Positions 1 to 9,837 of a stretch of DNA of 64,000 bases are shown piece by piece (position 1 is the first letter of the stretch; every line of letters starts with the position of its first letter). Below the pieces are notes generated by a model. It was not told where the DNA came from, did no database searches, and saw nothing but the letters and a program-made list of their open reading frames with translations. This DNA is from Massariosphaeria phaeospora (lineage: Eukaryota; Ascomycota; Dothideomycetes; Pleosporales): contig JAADJZ010000030.1 in assembly GCA_011032825.1 (NCBI GenBank), forward strand, positions 310,001 to 374,000. The letters are read 5' to 3'. The translations under genes and the position numbers were made by a program.

Positions 1-206
1 CGTCTGGCCTCATCGAGTCCAACGAGAAGACGCTCGAGACGAGGACGCAGGGCATGGCCAACGCGTTCGAGCGGCAGGGCGGGCGTGGCGGGCGCGGCGG
101 CCGGGGAGGCGGCCGTGGTGGAGGCGGGCCGCGGGGTGGGGGCCGGGGTGGAGGCCGCAATCAACAGTTCACTGGCGGGGCTTTGGGCAGGGCTATTCAG
201 GCATAA
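1..206 (+). CDS. C-terminal end of an RGG-box protein (partial)
   Basis: An open frame enters from the left edge and stops at TAA 204-206. The 67 visible codons read a short helical-looking stretch ([20 protein letters not shown]), then an arginine-glycine tract (repeated RGG/GGRG units, about codons 25-52), and end in [16 protein letters not shown] tails are common in RNA-binding and nucleolar proteins such as helicases, GAR1-type and Lsm-type proteins, so an RNA-related role is likely. The defining domain lies outside the window and I do not recognise the family. The frame was chosen because the other two frames give no comparable low-complexity RGG pattern. Confidence 0.65.
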   Translation, partial: SGLIESNEKTLETRTQGMANAFERQGGRGGRGGRGGGRGGGGPRGGGRGGGRNQQFTGGALGRAIQA

Positions 207-2112
207 TCTTGTTTTTCTTTTCTACGCACAATGGGAAAAGTCGGGTTATGCCGTGGTTACTGGAATCCATAGTCTTGTAACAGCGCATCCATTAATGGGG
301 CTGGCTTGCCGGTTTTGGCGCAACTAATACAGGTGTGTCTCTCTATCATGGGTACCGGCGCATATTTGGGATTTGTGGTTCTTCGTTTTGATTCTTGTTT
401 TGCTTGTTCTTGTTCTTGTGTGGTGAATGCGAGAGCATGAGATGAAGTGAGATGAGATGAGATGTTGGTGTGAGGGAGGGGAAAAGCATAAAGTATAAGC
501 ATAAATGAGCATGAGAATACATACAAGTACAAGGACTAAGGGTGTTGGTTAGTTGACTTGGAGCAAAGGCAATTGAGTGTGACCTTTATTTTGCTCTTCG
601 TTAGTTATATCGGGAGAATAGAAATTGTAAATTGCTGCGAATGGTAGAGGATGGAGGATGGTTCTGGATTGTAAATTGGAGGGGGGGAGAGAGAGGTAGA
701 GAGAGGTAGAGAGGGGAGAGAGGGGAGAGAGAGAGAGAGAGGTGGTAGTTGTGTGTACGTACATAGGATGTTTAGTTAGGTAGATAGTTAGTTAGTTAGT
801 TGGGTTGGGTTGGTGCTTGCTACTGTCGTAGACAAAAAATAGAGTTACAGGACTAACGCATCGTGCGAGAAAGAGAAAGAAAGAAAGAAAGAAAGAAAAA
901 GAGTGGAGGGTAGGGTAGGGAAAAGAGAGAGGTAGAGGCGTTAGACGGGGGGTAGAAGAGGTAGAGAGGTAGAAGAGAGAAGAGAAAGTAAATACGTAAG
1001 AAAGTAGTTAGGTAGCTAAGAAAAGAAGTTGCGTTATTATTGCATTATATTATACTACATCTATATTGCGAGTAAAGCAGACAAGCAAGCAAGCAAGCAA
1101 GCAAGCAAGCGCTGCACAGACCAATGTCTAACTAAAGGAGAAAAGAAGTTAGGGTTAGGATATAGAGTTTGCGTTTACGTTTCTAGATAGTATGAATAGC
1201 ATAGCATAGGTTAGCATGGGATGGGATAGATGGCTTAGTTTAGTTTAGTATAGTTTAGTATAGTATAGGATACAATAGAGATACAATACGCATAGCCTGA
1301 TAAAATAGATATACATATATATATATATATAACTAGAGACAAAGAGAAAGACAAAGACAAACACGAACACGAACACGTATAAAAGAGAACAAGAAGAAAA
1401 GCTAAGCACGAGTAAGTAGGGTAGACTAGACAGGTACGTACGTACGTCACAGTTCAGTTCAGTTCAGCCATGTACAAAAGAACAGGTACGTCGTCACTCA
1501 CTCACCATGTATCAATAGCAAGTAGCGCTAGCGTATATAGTACGAATCCACTGCACTGCACTGTACTGCACTAGCTGAGCACAAGCTAGTTGGTGACCAT
1601 ACATACCATGAAGAAGCGGTTCGGTTAGGAAGCTTCAGGTTGAAAACATGGGATGGGTATGGAATTGAGGCGTAGCGATACACGCACGCCTTGGTATTAA
1701 AAGAGCACACACACACACACTGTCTCTCTCTCTGTCTGTCTGTCTGTCTCTGTCTCACAAATTCAAAAAAGTGGGTTGCAAAACGTCCCCGACTGACTGA
1801 CCGACCGCCTGCCTGCCCACCCGTCTGTCCGGTCCGGTCCGCAAAATAGCATATAGTGGCATCTCGTCTCGACTCATCCCATCTGATATCAGAACCGCGT
1901 CCGCGTCCGCCTGGTACTTCAGCCCCACTCCCCTCCACTCCACTCAACAAACTCCAACTCCAACTCCAACTCCAGATATGGTTATGCGTTTCCATGTCCA
2001 TGCCAACGACACCGATGCGTGTGCTCTGTTGTACTCAATCGATCCGCTGTAATCACTGTACAGGAACGAGGGGGATACATGTATATATATGTATATATAT
2101 CGCGACGCACGC
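207..2112. repeat. Microsatellite-rich gap between convergent genes
   Basis: No gene was found here. The stretch separates two convergent 3' ends and is full of simple repeats: G/A-rich GAGA tracts at about 679-741, GAAA units at about 866-900, AAGC units at about 1082-1110, GTTTA/GTATA runs at about 1235-1265, an AT run at about 1312-1332, and CA and CTGT runs at about 1708-1755. The small ORFs seen in it have repeat-driven composition. Confidence 0.7.
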
Positions 2113-2917
2113 TTAGGCGTGAATATGCACCTCGGTGGTGCCGCTGCGATGCCACGTGGCCAGCAAGACGCCGCAGCGGCCGCACTTGTGCTGCACGTCC
2201 TTGAGCGAGTTCATGACGTACGGGATGAAGCCCAAGCAGAGGGTGAAGCAGCAGATGCCGAGGGCCCAGGCACTATGGAATGCACAATCAGCTTTCCGTT
2301 CCTCTCGCATTTGTGTTTGCATTTGCATTTGCATGAGCATATGGATATGGACAGGGCAACTTACTGCGTCGTGTTGCCCACCTCGAACGCAACATTGGTC
2401 ATGGCGCGCTGCCCGCACGCCGGGCAGTCGGCCGGCGCAGGCGAGCGGTTCAAGCTGGGGATGGGCGTCACGTTCTGGTAGATCTGGCCCGTCTGCTGTT
2501 GCGGCGGCATGCCGGGGTGTTGCTGCTGCTGCTGCTGTGGCGCCTGCTGCGGCGCGACATGCTGGGCCTGCGTGGGAGGAATCTGCGAGCCGTAGCCTTG
2601 CTGGGGAGCCGGCGAGCCGGCGTACGACGGCTGCTGTTGCGGTTGCTGGTACACGGGCGCTTGCTGTTGGTACTGCTGCGCGTTCGGGTCTTGGTGGTAG
2701 ACGGGCGGTTGTTGCTGCGTCACGTCGGGGGATTGCGGGAACTGGTTCATGGGGACTGCTTGGGGGCCGTTAGCGGAGGGTTCAGCTGGAATAGGTGGAT
2801 TTGGTAGAGATGATGAGACGGGAGGTTTGCGATCGCATGCGCAAAGCACTCATACTGGGACAGCACGGCGCGTAGGGGCCTCGGAGTCGGGTTGAACTCA
2901 CCTCCTTGTTTCTCCAT
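2113..2917 (-). CDS. LITAF-domain membrane-associated zinc protein
   Basis: There are three exons on the minus strand: 2902-2917, 2365-2785 and 2113-2272, giving 198 aa. Exon 1 encodes only MEKQG plus one base. Both introns have GT/AG ends and the frame closes exactly. Residues to about 120 are a Pro/Gln-rich disordered region with a long Q run. The C-terminus is a LITAF-type zinc ribbon: CPACG, then a hydrophobic segment (about WALGICCFTLCLGFIPYVM), then HKCGRCG. In this family the hydrophobic segment dips into the membrane between the two metal-binding knuckles, and members act at late endosomes, lysosomes or the plasma membrane. The exact role of fungal members is poorly known. The domain call is firm; the cellular role is inferred from the family. 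Confidence 0.85.
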
Positions 2918-4105
2918 TGCGGCGGTTTGATCTCGGGGATGTTCTGAGGGAAGGTAGAGTGTAGATATCAAGCTGTGTCGCGCTACTCAAGGGTCGGGTG
3001 CAGAGAAAGAGAGAAAGAGAGAGAGATGAAGCTGAGAGCGACGGCGGAAAAGTTCAAATTAGGGAGTTCCAAGAGCGACGGCACACAACTAAGTCACGAC
3101 TTGACGTCCAGGCAGAGGCGTCGGGTTTTATCGAGGAGCACAGCAGCCTATGGCGCAGCCCTCGCGCGCCAAGCCAAGCCAGTGAATGCCGCGTGCACAG
3201 CCCATTGCTCCCAAACGCCGCCCTCAGGTTTGCAGCCCGCGACTTTCACTCCAATCGCGACGGGCATGTGTGCGGACACTGCGCAGGGGCTCGAAGCCCA
3301 AACGCTACAAAGCGCTTCAGCAGCCTCAGCTCGCTGTCAAAAGCAGATGAGCGCGACGGCTCACAGTCGGACCCTGGGACGCGGCACGCATAGAGCGCGC
3401 ACGGCGTAGCGAGCCACGCTTCCCAGTTCCCCCTTTCCGCTCAAGCTGTGCCATATCGGGAACGCCTTCGCTCGTATTATGCACGGCTCTCGTACCGTGG
3501 CGCATTGAATTCGATGCGCAGATAGCATTTAGCGCTCACACGGTGGGTAGGACAGGAAGACGGGATCCGAGTCTGAGAAAAGAGAATGTCCAGCAGGGCG
3601 GGCACCACGGGGAAACAAACAGCAACCAAAAGTGTGCCGGTACGACGTCGATCGCAAGGCTGTGTTGTCGGGGCGAGAGGTCACGAACCTGAGGGAAGTT
3701 GATCTGTATGCGCGAAGGATTGGGGTCTGAAATGGGGTCCGAAATTGGACGCAGGCGCCATGTGATTGGGCGGCGGGCTGGAGATGCCGCTAATGCTTAA
3801 TTTAGAATATGTATGCCCAGCGTCCTGTAATGCACGTGAACTCGACCTCCTTCGTTGCTGATTGCTGTGCAAATCCTTCATTGAACTCATATCTACATCA
3901 GCCGTTCGCCGAGGTGGGAGTCTGCTGCAAGTTTAGAAGGAGTTGCTGGTGTAGACTAAGGATGCGCCAGCTGTGTTGCAGAGGTAGAGGCATCGTCGCA
4001 TTCGCTTGTTGGAACAAGACCCCCGGACCGGCGGTGAGCTGAAAAGCGCCTCGATAGTTGCAGATCCCCAAACCTGCTTCACCGGAAAGGTTATGCACGG
4101 CCTAA
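2918..4105. other. Intergenic, no gene seen
   Basis: This is upstream of the LITAF gene and downstream of AAR2. Several overlapping short ORFs are present on both strands, but none has recognisable sequence or a splice model that extends it. It probably holds the LITAF promoter and the AAR2 3' UTR. Confidence 0.6.
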
Positions 4106-5401
4106 TCAATATCGCGTATCCATATCCTCGAGCTCTGCGTCGTCTTCGGACGAAGAGTCCTCGGTGCCGCTACCAACCGTCCCGAACAACTCTTTCCTCT
4201 GCGCGGGAGTCAGCTCGACGACGACGGGAGCATATTCGCCCAGTTCGTCGTCCGCGTCCGCGTCGTTCACGTCCATCTCAACCCGCTCGCCGTCTTCCAG
4301 CTCCAGCCATCCGCGCTTGACGTAGAAGCCGTCGAGTTCCCAGCCAAAGGTCTTGTTCAAAAAGTCCTGGAGTTCGTCGAATTCGTCCACCATGTCCGAT
4401 TTCCACTTGCCGTCGAAGTCGTCGAGAGTCCTTCTGAACTTGCGAAGAAGTGGTTTCAAGAAGCCTCCGCCGTGCTCGTTCAAGTCGAACATGCCAGCCT
4501 CCATGTCCCCGCAATGACTCAGTTGCAACCGCAAAGTCTTAAGCAACTCCTGGAAGAGCGGAGCTCGTTCTTTGACAGCTGCGCGACAAGTGAGAAGTAG
4601 GCCAAGCAGCCTGCTCCACTGTTCGAGACAGGAATTGTTGTTAAGCGTTAGGACCATGAGGAAGGCGAATTGAAGCTCGCCCAACACTTCAGACTCCCGT
4701 AGGTGTACATTCTCTCCGGAACAGTAATTCTCGATGAAGTCTCCAAGAGCCCAAGATCGGTCTTGGGCCGCTTCTGAACGCTCTCGATCCGTTGCGCCCT
4801 CCCTCCATGGGCGCTTCAGATCAATGGGCAGGAAGTGTAGCTCCTTCTCGGGATGGATGACACTGTTGCTCAACTCAAGGCCTGGTATGTGTTCTAGATC
4901 CTGCGAAGCAGAGGAAGCAGACGTCAGACTCCAGTGGTCCGGATTTAGTCCCGTAATTCTCGAGAGTAATGATGGGGTAATCCGTGAGGTGAGTTGATCC
5001 CAGTCTGTGGATTCCTCCTGGACGTCTTCTTCCCCAGTATCGGTCGAGGAGACAGTCTGGCGATAAGGCGTCAGGCCGTCCTTCCATATGCTCCCCAAGT
5101 TGGCTTTCCAGCGGAGGACTTCAGTCGGGGACGGTTCCGCAACGAAGTCTTCGGTGGCTGCATCCCATTTCTTCACGAAAACCTGTGGCGCACCAGAGCC
5201 GGGAGACACGTAGAACCAGGCGCCATGACGAACGGCGACGGAGCTGTCACTCGCGGCAAACGCAAAATGCAGACCGGGAGGTACGTTCTTGACGCCGCGG
5301 AAACGGGGAGTGGTTGTGAAGGAGAGGAGGTCGATGCCGGCGAGCGCAGACGGCGGCAAATCTAGCAACAGCACGCAGTGTGTCTGCGAAGCTGGATCCA
5401 T
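4106..5401 (-). CDS. AAR2: AAR2-type U5 snRNP assembly factor (A1 cistron-splicing factor)
   Basis: A single-exon frame of 431 aa starts at ATG 5401. The N-terminus (THCVLLLDLPPSALAGIDLLSF, then FRGVKNVPPGLHFAF and GAWFYV) matches the AAR2 N-terminal beta-rich domain, and the later all-helical half (VLGELQFAFLMVLTLNNNSCLEQW) matches the C-terminal domain. AAR2 binds Prp8 in the cytoplasmic U5 snRNP precursor and is exchanged for Brr2 in the nucleus. The tail is acidic (SSSEDDAELEDMD). It is divergently arranged with SNF8, sharing a gap of about 490 bp. Confidence 0.9.
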   Translation of the reverse strand: MDPASQTHCVLLLDLPPSALAGIDLLSFTTTPRFRGVKNVPPGLHFAFAASDSSVAVRHGAWFYVSPGSGAPQVFVKKWDAATEDFVAEPSPTEVLRWKANLGSIWKDGLTPYRQTVSSTDTGEEDVQEESTDWDQLTSRITPSLLSRITGLNPDHWSLTSASSASQDLEHIPGLELSNSVIHPEKELHFLPIDLKRPWREGATDRERSEAAQDRSWALGDFIENYCSGENVHLRESEVLGELQFAFLMVLTLNNNSCLEQWSRLLGLLLTCRAAVKERAPLFQELLKTLRLQLSHCGDMEAGMFDLNEHGGGFLKPLLRKFRRTLDDFDGKWKSDMVDEFDELQDFLNKTFGWELDGFYVKRGWLELEDGERVEMDVNDADADDELGEYAPVVVELTPAQRKELFGTVGSGTEDSSSEDDAELEDMDTRY

Positions 5402-5894
5402 CTTTGAGACGTAGAACGACGTCTCAAAGGTGGTGTGTTTCAGAATCTTGAAGAGTTGACGAAGGCGGAGATGGAGGTGCTGGTATCATTTGTAGGTAGC
5501 CACGGGTGGCGCCTCCCAAGCACGTGCGGTGAAGCCTCGAGGTCCGAGGTAGCGTGCGGAGATGGTTGCGCGCAGTGGAAGTATCGTCAACAGAAATTCC
5601 GAAAAAGAAAAAATGAGAAGAGTGGAGGTAGAGCGTGAGCCTGCGGTTCATTTTTCAAGTTGGTACAACAGTCTTGGACCCGGGGGGTGGTTGTCCCGCG
5701 GGCGGAGGCTTTCGGCGTCACTGTCCCAAGCTTCTCTCTCTCACCCGTCCAGAACCACTTGCGACCCCCTCCGCAGCTTCAACACCGTGCACACTGTGAC
5801 CCTTGAGGCACATCCCTTCTGGGGCTTGCAAATACTTGCAGAGTGAAAGCACCCCTAGAACAGCTCCCCAGAGCCATCTGCCCGTTGCCCCGCC
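5402..5894. promoter_or_regulatory. Divergent promoter region AAR2/SNF8
   Basis: A 493-bp gap lies between two genes that point away from each other, so both promoters must lie here. I see no obvious TATA box or other named element. Confidence 0.45.
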
Positions 5895-6719
5895 ATGGAC
5901 CGCCGGCGCACCCCCGGGCTCTCGTCGCTCAACACGTCGCGCCTCCAGAACCACCACTACACCACCCACGGCGCCACGCTCCGCACGCAGAATGCGCAAT
6001 CGCTCGAAACGCAGCTCTCCGTCTTCCAGTCGCTCCTCCACAACTTCGCCCTCACGCACAGCAAAGACATCCGCGCGAACCCCGCCTTCCGCGCCGAGTT
6101 CGCGCGCATGTGCTCGGCGCTGAACATCGACTTCCTGGCCTCGAGCTACCACCGCGACAGTAACAGCAGCGGCAGCAGTAGTGGGGGCAAAGCGGCAAGC
6201 GGCGGAGGCTGGGGACAGAGCATCTGGGCGCAGCTGCTCGGCGGCAGCGTCAACGACTTCTACTTCAACCTGGGCGTGCTGATCGTTGAGGAATGCCGCG
6301 CCACGCGCTCCGAGAACGGCGGCCTGATCTCTGTAGCCGACCTACGGGCGCGCATCCAACGCGGCCGCGGCATTGGCGGCGGCCTCGAGGTCAGCGACGA
6401 CGACATCAAGCGCGCCGTCGAGTCCCTCTCGCCCCTCGGCTCCTGCTTCACCATCATGAAGATCGGACACCGGAGTTTGATACGCAGCGTGCCCAAGGAG
6501 TTGAACGTGGACCAGAGCACCGTCTTAGAGGCTGTCCAGGTGCTGGGCTATGTGACGATATCGATGTTGCAGCTGAATCTTGGGTGGGAGCGGCCCCGGG
6601 CTCATGCCGTGATCGAGGATCTGATGGCGGACAGCCTGGTCTGGATTGACACCCAGGCGGGCGAGAATGAATACTGGAGTCCTGCGTTTATTGGTGGTGC
6701 GGCGCTGGGCAGTGGGTGA
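5895..6719 (+). CDS. SNF8: ESCRT-II subunit Vps22/Snf8 (EAP30 family)
   Basis: A single exon encodes 274 aa from ATG 5895. The N-terminal helices (TLRTQNAQSLETQLSVFQSL, then FRAEFARMCSALNIDFLAS) are typical of EAP30/Vps22. The C-terminal half holds the paired winged-helix region (VNDFYFNLGVLIVEECRATR, then VLEAVQVLGYVTISMLQLNL). The ESCRT-II complex (Vps22, Vps25, Vps36) sorts ubiquitinated cargo into multivesicular bodies on endosomes. A Ser/Gly-rich insert (about residues 94-112) sits between the helical hairpin and the core and makes the protein slightly longer than usual. No intron is needed. Confidence 0.92.
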   Translation: MDRRRTPGLSSLNTSRLQNHHYTTHGATLRTQNAQSLETQLSVFQSLLHNFALTHSKDIRANPAFRAEFARMCSALNIDFLASSYHRDSNSSGSSSGGKAASGGGWGQSIWAQLLGGSVNDFYFNLGVLIVEECRATRSENGGLISVADLRARIQRGRGIGGGLEVSDDDIKRAVESLSPLGSCFTIMKIGHRSLIRSVPKELNVDQSTVLEAVQVLGYVTISMLQLNLGWERPRAHAVIEDLMADSLVWIDTQAGENEYWSPAFIGGAALGSG

Positions 6720-7892
6720 GGAAGAGCGACGAAGTATTGCACGCATTATCCTCCTCGCCGCAATCTGCAAGGTTGTGTAGGCTCTACGAAACCCACGATC
6801 CGCCGTGCAGTTAACTCCCACGGTTGGTCGGCTTCAGCAGGAGAGTAGTGGAATGCTGGGCTACGCACTGCGCATAAAGTCTTCGATGCACGAGTCTATA
6901 CAGTTCGCCCAGCGCCTGAGAAGGTCGACGCGACGAGGAACCGGTACGAAGAGGGGAGGAATCTTCAACCCCACACGCTTGGATCGTATATATGCCGAGT
7001 CCTGCATCTCATTTGAGAGGAAGTTCATGCAGACAATTTCTGATCCAGGCGACTGTCCGCGAGGAGAAACGACAAGCGGAATCCGGCACGGCAATGCTCG
7101 CCATCGTCGATGTCTTAATTCGTGGCCCTGTAAACCCCGCCGCTAAAGGCCAATACCTTATCCGGTCAATTTCGTCGCAAACCGGCATCGTGGTGCCGAA
7201 ACGAGATTAGTTGTGTCGTAGGCGTGTGATGTCATGCGCAGTTTCACCACAGCCCTCTTCCGAACACAAGCCTCTCTCCCAAACACAAGGCAAAAAGAAA
7301 TAGGCAAGCTACGAAGCAAAACCTACATGGCGATGTTGAGTACAGTTGTTCAGTCAAGGCAGCATGCATGCGAAAAAGCAGGGAAAGTTAGCAGTCCTTG
7401 AATCGCTCAACACGCTCAGAAGCAAGCTTTTCCAAGCTTCCCAAGCTTTTCCTGCCAATATTTCGGTCGTGCGTTCCAACGGTCTCAAGGCGGCAAATAC
7501 CGTCGTTCAGGTCTCTCAAAGCGGTAGTTGGGTCTCGTCATGGTGCTGTTCCAGGATTGCGTGCAGGGATGGCAACCGGTTTATGTGGCTGAAGGTGCCC
7601 TTTGAAGGCTTTGAGATGACGATGATGTCACTGCGTGTGGCGGTGGGATTGTTGGTGTACGGGGGGCTATTTAATGGTAGGCCTGCACTTTCTGCTCGCT
7701 CAATTAGCATCGCCGTTGTGGTTCCTCGAGAGTGAGTTCGTGTTCTGCTGCGCTGCGTTGGCAACACTACGTCACATCCCAAACACAAACAACGCACTGT
7801 TGTTTGCTCCTCCCCCCCGCCGCCTACAACCCACCCCAACCCTCTCAACACCACTCTCTCCCCAACTCACCGCGTCCGTCCCCAAGCCGACC
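6720..7892. other. Intergenic, no gene supported
   Basis: This is the 3' side of SNF8 and the upstream region of the PAP2 gene. A 77-codon minus-strand ORF (6861-7094) has protein-like composition but no start context, splice partner or family match. The region just before 7893 is C-rich, as is common in fungal 5' leaders. Confidence 0.5.
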
Positions 7893-9228
7893 ATGGGTTT
7901 CTTCAACCGACGTCCCGCCGCTGCGGACCCCAACACGGCCACGGCGACCGGCACCCATGAGCCCAAAGCCGGAGTCCTCAATCGCAACACTCACGGCGCG
8001 CCTGCTGCTACAAGCCACGGGACTGCCGCGCACAACACGCGCCCGACGTTTGGCCAGTGGATCAAGGCGTCGGCTCTGGATATCGTGTCGATGGCGGTGC
8101 TGGGCGCTATTGGACTGGGCGTGTATATGGCGAAGCCGGCGCCGAGTCGGAGTTTCCCCAGTACGTCCATCCTAGGCTACGTTCTTCCACCCAGGAAACA
8201 CGACTGACCATCGAACAGTTACCTTTGCCGACGGCGAGATCGTATATCCCCAGTTCGCCTACCCGCTTCGCAACGAGATCGTCCCCATCTGGGCCGCCGC
8301 CCTGTTGGCCTTCTTCATCCCGTTCATCGTCTTTCTGATCTGCCAGATCCGCGCTCGAAGCTTCTGGGATGTGAACAACGCAACGGTTGGATTGCTCTAC
8401 TCGCTGATTGGAGCTGCCGTGTTCCAGGTGTTCATCAAGTGGTTGATTGGAGGCCTCCGTCCCCACTTCCTCGCCGTCTGCAAGCCTGTCATCCCTGTTC
8501 ACCTCCTCCCCTCCCAAACCCAGGGCAACGTCAGGAATGGCTACCTCTCGGTCATGTACGATCGTAGCATCTGCACAGGCGACGAAGACGAGATCAACGA
8601 CGCTCTCGAGTCCATGCCCTCAGGCCACACAACCGCTGCCTTCGCCGGCTTCGTCTTCCTATACCTCTACCTCAACGCCAAGCTCAAGGTCTTCTCCAAC
8701 TACCACCCGGCCATGTGGAAGCTCATCGCCATATATGCACCGATTCTAGGTGCCTGCCTCATCGGCGGCGCGCTCACGATTGATGAGTTCCACAACTGGT
8801 ACGATATCTTCGCGGGGGCCGTCATTGGCACCGTCTTTGCTCTCTCGAGCTATCGCATGGTCTACGCGAGCGTGTGGGACTTTCGCTTCAACCACATTCC
8901 CCTCCTCCGCCACTCTCCTTTCGTCTACGGTGGCGGACCATCGACTTTCGACGGCTTCCATGACACGGTCTTCACGCGCAAGGCTGGCTGGGGCTCTCAC
9001 GATGGTTCTGCGTGGAGCGGTGCGCCGGGGGATGCATCTGATGGCCCGCGGGGCACAATGCCTCATGCTCCTCATGCGGCAGGCGAGGCCCTTGGTCACG
9101 GTGCTGCAAATGGCCGTGGCACGCATGGCGGTGTCGTTGGAGCTGGTGCCGATAACAGCATGGGCACAAGACACTCCATCGAAAGGCGACCGGTCCCGAA
9201 CTCCAGGTATGGTGAGCACGTCGTTTGA
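7893..9228 (+). CDS. PAP2-family lipid phosphate phosphatase (DPP1/LPP-like)
   Basis: Two exons, 7893-8160 and 8219-9228, encode 425 aa. The 58-nt intron runs from GTACGT to ACAG. The three phosphatase motifs are present in order: KWLIGGLRPHF (K-x6-RP type), SMPSGHTTAAF (PSGH), and the EFHNWYD segment carrying the catalytic His and Asp. About six hydrophobic segments surround them, starting at IVSMAVLGAIGLGVYM. The family removes phosphate from phosphatidate, lysophosphatidate and diacylglycerol pyrophosphate, with the active site facing the lumen or outside. The C-terminal tail of about 110 residues is Gly/His/Ala-rich and probably cytosolic. The choice of substrate within the family cannot be read from sequence. 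Confidence 0.9.
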
Positions 9229-9837
9229 GGTTAGGCAACTGTCTTGCCGGATGCAACGCTCAAACAAGGTGATTTACCACGACGATGAAAACATGTCAGA
9301 GGCGTCCTTGAATTCACGGCTGGGAGAAACAGAAACGTGGCGAAAGCAAGGAGTTTGATGTTCTTCCGTTTGCCGGTGGTAGGGGTAATGCGTTGCGAAC
9401 TACGATACCAATTTCCTTTCTACGTCTACGATCACGAGTTCATAGCCATTCTATGAAATGATATCGACAATCAATTCACCTGCTGGTTTTCACTTGTGAT
9501 GATAGCGTCTTTGAGCGAGCAGATGTTCAACCTAAAGCTTAACTTAAACTGCTATTATTGTATATATATGTGAGTGATTGGGACGAAGCCGAGCCGACCA
9601 GCGTGCTCAACTCAACTCGACTGATGCTAGAAAAAGAAAAAAGACTCGAACTCCCAACTGAACTGAACTGGAAGCGACTTTTCGGCGAAAAGGGACAGCA
9701 GAAGGGAAAGATTTGGACATGGACATGGATGCATCGCTGTAACGCATGCAAGAAAGAAGAAAAGAAAACCAACAAGAACACAACGCCGAACATGTCTCTA
9801 TCCAAAAACCCCCGATTCCTTCCCCCCCACCTCCCCA
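9229..9837. other. Intergenic between convergent genes
   Basis: This holds the 3' regions of the PAP2 gene (+) and the large disordered-protein gene (-). AT-rich stretches with possible polyadenylation signals occur near 9470-9570. No gene was seen. Confidence 0.5.

Noticed and set aside
1528..2001. 157-codon minus-strand ORF
   Set aside because: It lies in microsatellite DNA and its composition (runs of WSWSW, RQRQTDRQ) follows the repeats.
6861..7094. 77-codon minus-strand ORF with protein-like sequence
   Set aside because: No partner exon or family was found; kept only as a note in the intergenic entry.
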